64,000 nucleotides of DNA from Mariniphaga sp040772505 (GTDB taxonomy: Bacteria > Bacteroidota > Bacteroidia > Bacteroidales > Prolixibacteraceae), in assembly GCA_040772505.1 (NCBI GenBank), contig JAXGYA010000002.1, positions 62,001 through 126,000 of the forward strand. Direction: 5' to 3'. The notes below the pieces were generated by a model. It made no database searches. It was not told the DNA's origin and was given only the letters and a program-made list of their open reading frames with translations. This document shows, one piece after another, positions 17,928 through 27,480 of this stretch (positions are counted from its first letter, which is position 1; every line of letters begins with the position of its first letter). The translations under genes and the position numbers were made by a program.

Positions 17928-19427
17928 TTATTCGTGAGTTTCATACCATGCCTTGCTGCGTGTGACAGCCTTTTTCCAGCGGGCAATCACTTTTTTGAAC
18001 TCTTCCCTGTTTTCTGCCGGTGAAAACTTCCGGTCAACTTGCCATTGTTTGCTGATTTCTTCTATATCCTTCCAAAAACCGGTGGATAATCCTGCCAGAT
18101 AAGCTGCCCCGAGGGCAGTGATCTCGGTAATTTTGGGTCTTACCACATCGGTGTTGATGCTGTTGGCCTGAATTTGCATGAGCAGATTGTTTATCGCTGC
18201 ACCTCCGTCAACCCGGAGCTCATCCACATCAATTCCCGAATCGCCTGCCATGGTTTCAATCACCTCCATGGTTTGTAAAGCGATAGCTTCAAGTGCTGCC
18301 CTTGCAATATGTGCTTTCCCTGTTCCACGGCTAAGTCCGATGATAGTTCCTGTGGCATACTGATCCCAGTGCGGGGCTCCCAGACCAACAAATCCGGGGA
18401 CGAAGGAGACTCCGCCGCTGTCATTCACCTGTGATGCCAGCGATTCAATATCAGCCGATGATTCAATGATTTCCAGTTCGTCGCGCAGCCACTTCACTAC
18501 AGCGCCTGCCACAAAAATGCTTCCTTCAAGTGCGTAGGTGGTTTGTCCGTTTATCTGCCAGCCGATGGTGGTTAGCAGTTTATTTTTCGACATGATGGGT
18601 TTGCTGCCGGTGTTCATCACCACGAAACATCCGGTGCCGTAAGTGTTTTTGACCATTCCTTCCTTTATACACATTTGTCCGAACAAAGCTGCCTGCTGGT
18701 CGCCGGCAATTCCGGAAACCGGAATCTCTGCACCTAACAAATCCTTATCTGTTTTTCCGTAAACCTCACTGCTCTGTTTCACTTTGGGTAGTATGGCTTT
18801 TGGTACACCTAAAATTTCAAGCAATTCTTCGTCCCAGCTCAATGTGTGGATATTGAACAACAGCGTTCGACTGGCATTGGAAACGTCAGTGATGTGCAAT
18901 CTCCCGCCTGTGAGATTCCACACAAGCCAGGAGTCAACTGTTCCGAAGGCAAGTTTGCCTGAATTTGCCAGCTCACGCGCTCCGGGCACATGCTCCAGTA
19001 TCCATTTGATTTTGGTTCCCGAGAAATAGGCATCTATAACCAGACCGGTTTTTTCGGCAAAAGTTTTTTCATACCCTTTGGCTTTCAGGTCGTCACAAAT
19101 TCCTGCAGTGCGCCTGTCCTGCCAAACGATGGCATTATAGATTGGTTCCCCGGTTTCACGGTTCCATATCAGGGTTGTTTCGCGTTGGTTGGTAATGCCA
19201 ATTCCTGAGATTTCAGCAGGAGAAATACTGCTTTTGCTTATCACCTCACGGGCAACTTCCAGTTGTGTTTCCCAGATGTCCTGTGGTTTATGTTCCACCC
19301 ACCCCGGGCGGGGATAAATTTGCTCAAATTCCTTTTGAGAAGCGTTGATAATTTCCCCCGAATGATTAAAAAGAATCGCCCTGTTGCTTGTGGTGCCGGA
19401 GTCGAGTGCAAGAATAAATTTTTGCAT
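17928..19427 (-). CDS. glpK: Glycerol kinase GlpK
   Basis: Cytoplasmic FGGY-family kinase phosphorylating glycerol to sn-glycerol 3-phosphate. The 499-aa length is typical. The N-terminal LALDSGTTSNRAILF is the ATPase phosphate-1 loop, IVWQDRRTAGIC contains the glycerol-binding Arg/Asp region, and GLGAPHWDQYATG plus DGGAAINNLLMQIQA are the C-terminal FGGY signatures. It is upstream of glpF in the same direction and divergent from gpsA, so glycerol uptake, phosphorylation and G3P redox are grouped here. Confidence 0.96.
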   Translation of the reverse strand: MQKFILALDSGTTSNRAILFNHSGEIINASQKEFEQIYPRPGWVEHKPQDIWETQLEVAREVISKSSISPAEISGIGITNQRETTLIWNRETGEPIYNAIVWQDRRTAGICDDLKAKGYEKTFAEKTGLVIDAYFSGTKIKWILEHVPGARELANSGKLAFGTVDSWLVWNLTGGRLHITDVSNASRTLLFNIHTLSWDEELLEILGVPKAILPKVKQSSEVYGKTDKDLLGAEIPVSGIAGDQQAALFGQMCIKEGMVKNTYGTGCFVVMNTGSKPIMSKNKLLTTIGWQINGQTTYALEGSIFVAGAVVKWLRDELEIIESSADIESLASQVNDSGGVSFVPGFVGLGAPHWDQYATGTIIGLSRGTGKAHIARAALEAIALQTMEVIETMAGDSGIDVDELRVDGGAAINNLLMQIQANSINTDVVRPKITEITALGAAYLAGLSTGFWKDIEEISKQWQVDRKFSPAENREEFKKVIARWKKAVTRSKAWYETHE

Positions 19428-19504
19428 GAATCTGATTTTTTAGTTTTTAAAGGGCTGAAAATACAACATTTCCGGGAAATAGAAAGAATGTTTAACAATC
19501 TTCT

Positions 19505-19512
19505 TATTTTTG
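19505..19512 (+). promoter_or_regulatory. Candidate gpsA promoter -7 element
   Basis: TATTTTTG is an exact TAnnTTTG match 18 bp before the gpsA ATG. No TTTG was found at -33. Confidence 0.45.
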
Positions 19513-19530
19513 GCCTCGAAACAAAAAAGG

Positions 19531-20529
19531 ATGAATATTAAAACAGACAGGACAGGGGTAATTGGAAGCGGAAGCTGGGCTACAGCCATTGCCAAAATGC
19601 TGCTTGAAAACGTGGGGCAAATCAACTGGTTTTTCAGAAAAACGGAAACCATTGAAAGTTTTAAAGAGCTGGGAAACAATCCGCGTTACCTACAAAGTGT
19701 GGAGTTTGATGTGGAACGGATAAACTTTTTTAATGATGTTGATGAAATTATTGACAATTCGGACATTATTGTTTTGGCCGTTCCATCAGCATTTCTACCC
19801 GAAGTCCTTGGTAAACTGAAAACCGGACTGAGCAGCAAATATTTTTTATCGGGCATAAAAGGAATTATACCCCATAAAAACCTGTTGGTGGCGGAATACC
19901 TGAACAAGTACTTTCAAGTTCCGCTTGAAGGTATTGGTGTAATTGCCGGTCCGTGCCATGCAGAGGAGTTGGCGTTAGAGAAACTTTCATACCTTACCGT
20001 GGCCAGTATCGATGAAACCAAAGCGGCCGGTTTTGCCAAGCTGATTCAAAGCCATTATATTTTTACTTCTACTTCCGACGATATTTGGGGAACAGAATAT
20101 ACTTCGGTAATAAAAAACATTATTGCCATTGGCGCCGGCATAGCCCACGGACTGCACTACGGAGATAATTTTCAGGCGGTACTGGTTTCCAATGCCATTC
20201 AGGAAATAAAAAGGTTTGTGGACACTGTTCATCACATTAACCGCGACATAAAAGATTCAGCTTACCTCGGAGACATGGTGGTAACCGTTTATTCACAATT
20301 CAGCCGGAACAGGCTGCTGGGCACACTAATTGGCAGGGGCTATTCGGTACGAAACGCATTTCTGGATATGAATATGGTTGCCGAAGGGTTTTATGCATCG
20401 AAATCCATTTATGAAATAAACCAAAAACACCAGGTTTACATGCCTATTTGCGAAACAGTTTACCGGATTTTATACGAAAAAGCGCCACCGAAAAAGGAGA
20501 TGGCTAATTTAAGCAGGAAGTTGCGTTGA
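19531..20529 (+). CDS. gpsA: NAD(P)-dependent glycerol-3-phosphate dehydrogenase GpsA
   Basis: Interconverts dihydroxyacetone phosphate and sn-glycerol 3-phosphate for phospholipid synthesis. I start at the ATG at 19531 (332 aa); a TTG at 19510 in the same frame overlaps the promoter element and is unlikely. The Rossmann motif GVIGSGSWATAIAKML is at the N-terminus. The substrate-binding block GPCHAEELA is near residue 135, and the catalytic Lys is in TSVIKNIIAIGAG near residue 190. Divergent from glpK with a 103-bp gap. Confidence 0.95.
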   Translation: MNIKTDRTGVIGSGSWATAIAKMLLENVGQINWFFRKTETIESFKELGNNPRYLQSVEFDVERINFFNDVDEIIDNSDIIVLAVPSAFLPEVLGKLKTGLSSKYFLSGIKGIIPHKNLLVAEYLNKYFQVPLEGIGVIAGPCHAEELALEKLSYLTVASIDETKAAGFAKLIQSHYIFTSTSDDIWGTEYTSVIKNIIAIGAGIAHGLHYGDNFQAVLVSNAIQEIKRFVDTVHHINRDIKDSAYLGDMVVTVYSQFSRNRLLGTLIGRGYSVRNAFLDMNMVAEGFYASKSIYEINQKHQVYMPICETVYRILYEKAPPKKEMANLSRKLR

Positions 20530-20635
20530 CTGATTTTGCGAATTCTTCCGAAGGTGCAAAGGATCTATGGAGAGTTCCTATGGAATGATTCGCCGATTTT
20601 AAAATGCGCGGTTCGGAAATCGCGCCACGCATGCA

Positions 20636-22282
20636 CTACCTCAGTTCTTTGTAAGCATTTATTAACCCGTTTGTAGATACATCATGGGTGGTAACCGGTT
20701 GATCATCATCGAGCTCTGGAAGAATAGCATTGGCTAATTGTTTGCCCAACTGCACACCCCACTGGTCAAAACTGTAAATATTCCAGATTATGCCCTGTAC
20801 GAAAATTTTATGTTCATACATTGCTATCAGTGAACCTAATGTGCGCGGAGTTATTTTTTTTACTAAAATCGAGTTGGTTGGTACATTTCCCGGGAAAACT
20901 TTATAAGGAGCAAGCAGAGCAATCTCCTCCTCCGTTTTTCCTTCTTCTTTCAATTCGGCAATCACCTGCTCTTCGCTTTTTCCTGTCATAAGCGCTTCAG
21001 TTTGTGCAAAAAAGTTGGCAAGCAATTTTTGATGATGGTCGCCAATGGGATTGTGGCTGATTGCAGGTGCAATAAAATCGCAGGGAATCAGTTTAGTCCC
21101 CTGATGAATGAGCTGATAGAAAGCGTGTTGCCCGTTGGTGCCGGGTTCGCCCCAGATAATCGGGCCGGTCTGATATTCTACCAGCTCTCCGTTTCTGTCC
21201 ACATATTTTCCGTTACTCTCCATGTTGCCCTGTTGAAAATAGGCAGCAAACCGGTGCATATACTGGTCATAGGGAAGGATTGCTTCGGTTTCGGCACCAT
21301 AGAAATTATTATACCAAATTCCGAGAAGCGCCAAAATGACCGGGATATTCTGGTTGAACGGAGAATTTCGAAAATGGTTGTCCATGGCATGTGCTCCTTC
21401 CAGAAGGTGGATATAATTTTCATAACCAATTCCCAATACTATGGAAAGACCGATAGCCGACCACAGTGAATAGCGTCCGCCAACCCAATCCCAAAACCTG
21501 AACATCTGTTCCGGATGGATTCCGAATGCCACCACCTCTTTTTTGTTGGTGGAAACCGCCACGAAATGGTTTTCAATTTGCTTCTCATCACCGACAGCTT
21601 CCAAAAACCAACTCCTTGCGGTAGCTGCATTTGTCATGGTTTCCTGGGTGGTAAATGTTTTGGAAGTGATAATAAATAAAGTGGTTTCCGGATTAACTTT
21701 TTTTAGTGTTTCGGCGATGTGTGTTCCATCAACATTTGAGACAAAATGCAGGCTCAGGTGATTTTTGTAGGGTTTCAGCGCTTCGGTGACCATCAGCGGG
21801 CCTAAATCGGAGCCGCCAATACCAATGTTCACAATATCGGTGATTGGTTTGCCTGTAAATCCTTTCCACCCGCCAGAAATTACTTTTTCAGAAAAGGTTT
21901 TCATCTGTTCAAGTATGGCATTTATTTCCGGCATAACATCTTTCCCGTCAACCACTACCGCTGAGTTGCTGCGGTTTCTTAGAGCAATGTGAAGTACGGC
22001 GCGATTTTCTGTGGCATTTATTTTTTGACCGGAGAACATGCTCTCGACGGCATCTTTTAAACTACACTCATCAGCAAGCTGAATCAGTAGCTTAAGCGCT
22101 TTGTCGTCAATAATATTTTTGGAAAAATCCACAAGAATATCTTCAAAACGGATGGAGTATTTCTGAAAACGATTCGGGTCATTTTCGAAAAATTCTGTCA
22201 GATGCGTGTCTTCAAATTCAAAAAAGCAATCTTCAAGCTTTTTCCAGGCATTTGTGGTTGTCGGATTTATTTTCGGTAACAT
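20636..22282 (-). CDS. pgi: Glucose-6-phosphate isomerase Pgi
   Basis: Glycolytic/gluconeogenic enzyme interconverting glucose 6-phosphate and fructose 6-phosphate (548 aa, normal for the long bacterial form). Signatures include IVNIGIGGSDLGPLMV (near residue 150), FWDWVGGRYSLWSAIG (around residue 265) and the C-terminal SFDQWGVQLGKQLA. It stands alone, 278 bp downstream of the penicillin-binding protein gene, with its own candidate promoter. Confidence 0.97.
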   Translation of the reverse strand: MLPKINPTTTNAWKKLEDCFFEFEDTHLTEFFENDPNRFQKYSIRFEDILVDFSKNIIDDKALKLLIQLADECSLKDAVESMFSGQKINATENRAVLHIALRNRSNSAVVVDGKDVMPEINAILEQMKTFSEKVISGGWKGFTGKPITDIVNIGIGGSDLGPLMVTEALKPYKNHLSLHFVSNVDGTHIAETLKKVNPETTLFIITSKTFTTQETMTNAATARSWFLEAVGDEKQIENHFVAVSTNKKEVVAFGIHPEQMFRFWDWVGGRYSLWSAIGLSIVLGIGYENYIHLLEGAHAMDNHFRNSPFNQNIPVILALLGIWYNNFYGAETEAILPYDQYMHRFAAYFQQGNMESNGKYVDRNGELVEYQTGPIIWGEPGTNGQHAFYQLIHQGTKLIPCDFIAPAISHNPIGDHHQKLLANFFAQTEALMTGKSEEQVIAELKEEGKTEEEIALLAPYKVFPGNVPTNSILVKKITPRTLGSLIAMYEHKIFVQGIIWNIYSFDQWGVQLGKQLANAILPELDDDQPVTTHDVSTNGLINAYKELR

Positions 22283-22368
22283 GCTATATTTTTTTGATGG
22301 TTTTAAAACCCAGTAACAAATTCAAAAGGTGATTCATTCTGCTGCATGGCTTTGCAATGAATGTTTTG

Positions 22369-22376
22369 CAAAGATA
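22369..22376 (-). promoter_or_regulatory. Candidate pgi promoter -7 element
   Basis: The minus strand reads TATCTTTG, an exact TAnnTTTG match 87 bp upstream of the pgi start. The -33 position has no clear TTTG. Confidence 0.4.
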
Positions 22377-22560
22377 ATTTTTTACTGAAAAGAGTGTTTG
22401 CTGCTAGAGTAATACTTTCAAATGTTGAGTGCTTTTATTAACATTTACCAGATTAGAGACTTGTTTAGGATATGCCGGAAGGTATCCGCTGCAACCAGTC
22501 TGGTACTTTGCTATAAAACCACGGCAGCAATGACTACGCGAAGTCAGAGCTCTCTGAATA

Positions 22561-24912
22561 TCAAAAAAAATCATTAAAGTCGGTTGGTGTTTTATTTAGT
22601 TCTTCATCATCACAGTCGAGGTTGATGTTGAAGTTTGGCGGACGGATGAAATTCATCTCTTCGGTGTATCCAAGCGTTGGGTCAGCAAGCACCTTTTTAA
22701 AGAAATATCCCCAGATGGGGAGTGCCATGTTTGCACCCTGACCGGATGATATGGTTCTGAAATGGATACTTCTCAGGTCGGCTCCTGTCCAAACGCCGGC
22801 TGAAAGCCGCGGAGTGATTCCTACAAACCATCCGTCGGAATGGTTTTGGGTAGTTCCGGTTTTTCCGGCAATCGGCATCTTAAATCTTCCGTAACCTTCC
22901 CGGTTGCGAAGTCTGACACCTGTTCCACCGTCAATAACACCCTGCAGCAGGTTCACCATCAGATAAGCAGTTTGCTCATCAAACGCTTCGTGCCGTTCCG
23001 GCTGAAAGGTAGCTATCACATTACCATACCGGTCTTCGATACGCGTAACAAAATAGGGTTTCACAAACACGCCCTGATTGGCATAAGTGTTAAAAGCACC
23101 TACCATTTCGTAAAGTGTGATGTCGGAAGTTCCTAAAAATATTGACGGCACAGGATCAATCGGACTGTAAACGCCCATGCGTTTCATCACCGTTGTTACT
23201 GCTTGCGGAGTGAACTGCTTCATCACCCATGCCGAAATTTTATTGCGCGACTGGGCGAGTCCCCATTTCAGTGTAACAAGCTTCCCTTCGTTCACGTTGT
23301 CCTGCTCCGCATCCTGGGGCTCCCAGATGGTTCCGTCGGGCATCTGAAACTGCTGGCTCACATAGGGCGCTTTAGTGCAGGGAGTCAGTCCGTTCTGCAT
23401 GGCAAGTGTATAGAGAAAGGGCTTCACCGTTGAGCCAACCTGCCGCTTCCCCCCTTTAACCATGTCGTACATAAAATATTTGTAGTTTGGCCCGCCCACG
23501 TAAGCTTTCACCTTTCCCGAGTGGGTCTCCATTGCCATAAATGATGAGCGGAACAAACGCAAATACCATTTCAGGGAATCCATTGGCGACATGATGGTGT
23601 CAATTTCTCCTTTCCAGGAAAAAACAGTCATTTCAACGGGAATTTTGAAATTTTCTCTGATTTCACTGAAGCTTTTCCCCTGATTGTGCAGCACCCTGTA
23701 GCGCTCACTCCGCCGGATTTCACGGTTTATCAGGTCTTCAACCTCATCGACAGTCATATTGTTGGCAAACGGCGGATTATTTAAATACTTCATTCCCCCG
23801 TCAAATTCGGGCTGAAGATTATTTTTCAGATGAAATTCAACCGACTCCACAGCATATTGCTGCATGCGTGAATCTATTGTCGTAAAAATCCGTAACCCGT
23901 CGTTATACAAATCGTAATTCTGTCCATCGGGTTTTGTATTTTTTGTGCACCAGCCATATAACGGATCGGTTTCCCAGTCTAAGGAATCTTCCCTGAATTT
24001 CTGCATCTGCCATGAAGGATAATTCTTTTTGTTGGGTTTTTGAGCTGTTAGCGTTAATCTCAGATATTCTCTCAGATATGGGGCAGGTCCGCTTTTGTAA
24101 TCCACTTTGTGAAAATCCAAATCAAGTGGCAGCTGCTTTGTTGAATCTCTGACTGCACGGGATATGTATCTGTATTTTGCCATCTGGTTCAGCACCACGT
24201 TGCGGCGCTGCATAACAAGCTCAGGCCTGCGCACCGGATTATAAAGTGAAGAGTTCTTTGCCATCCCCACCAGCATGGCTGCCTGATGCAGTTGAAGGGA
24301 ATCGGGCTGAACGCCAAAATATACACCTGCAGCCGATTTTATTCCTACTGCCAGATTCAAAAAATCGTATTTATTCAGATACATCAGGACTATTTCCTCT
24401 TTGGTATAGCTGCGTTCCAGCTTCACTGCAATCACCCACTCTTTAAACTTGCGCAAGACCAGATCAGCCGGACCCGATAAATCTTCGCGCGGGAAGAGCA
24501 TCTTAGCAAGTTGCTGACTGATTGTACTGCCGCCACCGGAGCTTGTTTTTCCGGTGACAACACCCTTGAAAACGCGCAGCAAGCCACGGAGGTCAATCCC
24601 CGAATGCTTGTAAAACCTCACATCTTCAGTAGCAATCAGTGCATCAATTAAATATTGCGGAAGATTTTCATAATTCACAAAAGCGCGGTTTTCGTGAATA
24701 AAATATTTATCTAACACTTTCCCGTCTTCAGAGAAAATCTCTGACGATAAAATATTTGGCGGATTTTCCAGCTCTTCAAAAGTGGGCATAAAACCTAAAT
24801 ACCCTTTGGCAATCATCATAAAAAGCAAAGCAACTGAGACAATGCCTGATAAAAAGATTACCCAAAACCAAAAAATATATTTTTTCCAGCTTTTCTTTTC
24901 TTCTTTATTCAT
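22561..24912 (-). CDS. mrcA: Class A penicillin-binding protein 1A (transglycosylase/transpeptidase)
   Basis: Bifunctional peptidoglycan synthase. The ATG at 24912 (MNKEEKKSWKKYIFWFW) gives 783 aa; an in-frame ATG at 24966 adds 18 residues ahead of the basic N-terminus and is less likely. One N-terminal membrane segment is followed by the GT51 domain with catalytic Glu in ATEDVRFYKHSGID and the block GGGSTISQQLAKMLF. The transpeptidase domain has SxxK in GSTVKPFLYT, SxN in SRNKIS and KTG in AGKTGTTQNHSDGW. The acidic C-terminus ends in DDEELNKTPTDFNDFF. Confidence 0.95.
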   Translation of the reverse strand: MNKEEKKSWKKYIFWFWVIFLSGIVSVALLFMMIAKGYLGFMPTFEELENPPNILSSEIFSEDGKVLDKYFIHENRAFVNYENLPQYLIDALIATEDVRFYKHSGIDLRGLLRVFKGVVTGKTSSGGGSTISQQLAKMLFPREDLSGPADLVLRKFKEWVIAVKLERSYTKEEIVLMYLNKYDFLNLAVGIKSAAGVYFGVQPDSLQLHQAAMLVGMAKNSSLYNPVRRPELVMQRRNVVLNQMAKYRYISRAVRDSTKQLPLDLDFHKVDYKSGPAPYLREYLRLTLTAQKPNKKNYPSWQMQKFREDSLDWETDPLYGWCTKNTKPDGQNYDLYNDGLRIFTTIDSRMQQYAVESVEFHLKNNLQPEFDGGMKYLNNPPFANNMTVDEVEDLINREIRRSERYRVLHNQGKSFSEIRENFKIPVEMTVFSWKGEIDTIMSPMDSLKWYLRLFRSSFMAMETHSGKVKAYVGGPNYKYFMYDMVKGGKRQVGSTVKPFLYTLAMQNGLTPCTKAPYVSQQFQMPDGTIWEPQDAEQDNVNEGKLVTLKWGLAQSRNKISAWVMKQFTPQAVTTVMKRMGVYSPIDPVPSIFLGTSDITLYEMVGAFNTYANQGVFVKPYFVTRIEDRYGNVIATFQPERHEAFDEQTAYLMVNLLQGVIDGGTGVRLRNREGYGRFKMPIAGKTGTTQNHSDGWFVGITPRLSAGVWTGADLRSIHFRTISSGQGANMALPIWGYFFKKVLADPTLGYTEEMNFIRPPNFNINLDCDDEELNKTPTDFNDFF

Positions 24913-25060
24913 GAAAAACTTGATTAAATTCTGCAACAAAGATATATGTTTCCATGTTGGAAGCAATGAAATAAGCGTTTTAACGAAGTATGTTAATTTA
25001 TTTTTCTACAAACAATCATGTCATCCTCAATAGAATAGCATAAATGCGTAAAAAATAAAT

Positions 25061-25092
25061 TTTGAACTTAGCGTTTGATTTTCTTTAATTTG
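25061..25092 (+). promoter_or_regulatory. Candidate topA promoter (-33 and -7)
   Basis: TTTG at 25061-25064 and TTAATTTG at 25085-25092 (7 of 8 to TAnnTTTG) are separated by 20 bp, close to the usual spacing of Bacteroidota promoters. The topA start is 31 bp further on. Confidence 0.5.
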
Positions 25093-25123
25093 CAGAAATT
25101 TTTAAAAAAGAAAGTAAAACTAT

Positions 25124-27457
25124 ATGCAGAAAAATCTGGTAATTGTGGAATCACCGGCCAAGGCAAAAACCATTGGAAAATTTTTAGGAAGCGATTATAC
25201 GGTTACTTCCTGTATGGGTCACATCCGTGATTTGGAGAAAAAGGACCTGGGAATTAATCTGGAAAAAAATTATCAACCCAACTACATTGTCACTCCCGAC
25301 AAGAAAAAGATTGTTGCTGATTTAAAAAAGTTAGCTAAGGAGGCAGAAGTCGTGTGGCTGGCATCCGATGAAGACCGTGAGGGAGAAGCCATTGCATGGC
25401 ACCTGAAGGAAGTACTTAAGCTCAAGCCTGAAAAAACCAGGCGAATTGCTTTTCATGAGATTACTAAAGAAGCTATTCAGCGCTCCATTAAAAATCCCCG
25501 TTCCATTGACGACAATCTCGTGAATGCGCAACAGGCACGCAGAGTGCTGGACAGGATAGTAGGCTTTATGATTTCGCCTGTTCTCTGGAAAAAAGTAAAA
25601 CCGGCGCTCTCTGCCGGCAGGGTACAATCAGTTGCTGTCCGCCTGATTGTGGAACGCGAGCGTGAAATTATGAATTTTAAAACCGAAACATGGTTTCGTG
25701 TAACGGGCTCGTTTTTGGTTCAGGATGAAAATGATAACCTGGTGGAACTGAAAGCTGAGCTAAACAAACGATTTCCAAATAAAAAGGAGTCACAGGCATT
25801 TCTTGAAAAGTGTAAAAGCGCAGAATTTATGGTAGCCGATGTGGTGAAGAGACCGGCTAAGCGTTATCCCGCACAGCCTTTTACCACTTCAACACTACAG
25901 CAGGAAGCCAGCCGCAAACTGGGCTTTTCTGTTTCCCGAACCATGGCTGTGGCTCAACGCCTCTACGAAAGCGGGAAAATTACCTACATGCGAACCGATT
26001 CGGTTAATCTTTCTGACCTGGCTCTCACTACTGCAAAACAGAAAATCACTGAACTCCACGGGGAGAAATATGTAAAAATCAGAAAATATCAAACCAAATC
26101 CAAAGGAGCTCAGGAAGCACACGAAGCCATCAGGCCGACCTATATGAATCAGGAATCCGTTGATGGCAATCCGGAGGAAAAACGCCTCTACGACCTGATC
26201 TGGAAACGTACAATGGCATCGCAAATGGCTGATGCCGAGCTTGAGAGAACCACTGTAACCATTTCGGTTTCCACGGCGCCTGAAGTTTTTACTGCCACCG
26301 GAGAAGTGATTGTTTTTGACGGATTTCTTAAGGTTTACATGGAATCTTCCGATGATGAAAACGGTAGCAGCAAGGGCGGCCATGATATTATTCCTCCCTT
26401 GAAAGCAAAAGAGATATTAAGCATGGCTTCCATCGTTGCCACCAAACGTTTTTCGCAGCGGCCATACCGCTACACGGAAGCATCGCTGGTCAAAAAGCTG
26501 GAAGAGCTGGGCATTGGCAGGCCATCAACCTATGCGCCGACCATCACCACCATCCAAAACAGGAATTATGTGGTAAGGCAGGATCATCCCGGCGAAAGTC
26601 GTGAATATGAAGTAATCACCTTAAAAAATAATGAGATTTCTGAAAAGAGACTTTCAGAAATCAGCGGTTCAGAAAAATCCAAGCTCTTCCCTACCGATGT
26701 GGGAATGGTGGTCAATGATTTTCTTGTTGAAAATTTTGAACAAATCATGGATTACAACTTCACCGCCGATGTGGAGAAGACTTTTGACGATATTGCCGCC
26801 GGCAAAGAGGAGTGGAGCGAAATAATTGACAAATTCTACCAACCCTTTAATCGTCATGTGGATTTTGTTTTGGAAACTTCGGAACGTACCAAAGGCGAAC
26901 GCATTCTCGGTAAAGATCCCAAAACCGGGAAACAGGTTTCTGTTAAAATCGGTCGCTACGGGCCTGTTGCACAATTGGGTGAATCCTCCAATGAAAATGA
27001 GAAGCCGCAATTTGCAAGCCTGCTCGCTGGTCAGCACCTGGAGACCATAACCCTGGAGGAAACCCTCGAATTGTTCAGGCTTCCCCGCGAACTTGGCGAA
27101 TACGAAAACAAAAAAGTAATTGTCAATATTGGTCGGTTTGGCCCCTATGTCAGGCACGACAATAAGTTTACATCCCTGCAAAAACAGGACGACCCCTACA
27201 CCATTAATCTCGATCGTGCGATTGTGTTGATTGAGGAAAAAAGGGAAAAAGACCGGAAAGCCGTGATAAAGGTTTTTGATGAAGAACCCGAAATAAGAGT
27301 TTTAAATGGGCGTTGGGGTCCTTATATTTCCTACAAAAAGAAAAATTATAAAATACCGAAAAAAATAAATGCTGAGGAGCTGACACTGGAAGAGTGCAGG
27401 AAAATAATTGACTCAGCACCGGAGCCAAAAACCAAAAGCACCCGCAGAAAGAGCTGA
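25124..27457 (+). CDS. topA: DNA topoisomerase I TopA
   Basis: Type IA topoisomerase relaxing negative supercoils (777 aa). The N-terminal Toprim domain opens with LVIVESPAKAKTIGKFLG and contains the metal motif SDEDREGEAIAWHL. The active-site Tyr is in KITYMRTDSVNLS (around residue 290). The C-terminus has several GRFGPYV/GRWGPYI-type repeats (topoisomerase I C-terminal repeats) instead of cysteine zinc ribbons. It is followed after 23 bp by the arginase-fold gene and then the type IX secretion genes. Confidence 0.97.
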   Translation: MQKNLVIVESPAKAKTIGKFLGSDYTVTSCMGHIRDLEKKDLGINLEKNYQPNYIVTPDKKKIVADLKKLAKEAEVVWLASDEDREGEAIAWHLKEVLKLKPEKTRRIAFHEITKEAIQRSIKNPRSIDDNLVNAQQARRVLDRIVGFMISPVLWKKVKPALSAGRVQSVAVRLIVEREREIMNFKTETWFRVTGSFLVQDENDNLVELKAELNKRFPNKKESQAFLEKCKSAEFMVADVVKRPAKRYPAQPFTTSTLQQEASRKLGFSVSRTMAVAQRLYESGKITYMRTDSVNLSDLALTTAKQKITELHGEKYVKIRKYQTKSKGAQEAHEAIRPTYMNQESVDGNPEEKRLYDLIWKRTMASQMADAELERTTVTISVSTAPEVFTATGEVIVFDGFLKVYMESSDDENGSSKGGHDIIPPLKAKEILSMASIVATKRFSQRPYRYTEASLVKKLEELGIGRPSTYAPTITTIQNRNYVVRQDHPGESREYEVITLKNNEISEKRLSEISGSEKSKLFPTDVGMVVNDFLVENFEQIMDYNFTADVEKTFDDIAAGKEEWSEIIDKFYQPFNRHVDFVLETSERTKGERILGKDPKTGKQVSVKIGRYGPVAQLGESSNENEKPQFASLLAGQHLETITLEETLELFRLPRELGEYENKKVIVNIGRFGPYVRHDNKFTSLQKQDDPYTINLDRAIVLIEEKREKDRKAVIKVFDEEPEIRVLNGRWGPYISYKKKNYKIPKKINAEELTLEECRKIIDSAPEPKTKSTRRKS

Positions 27458-27480
27458 TTTAAAAAAATAAAATCCAATTT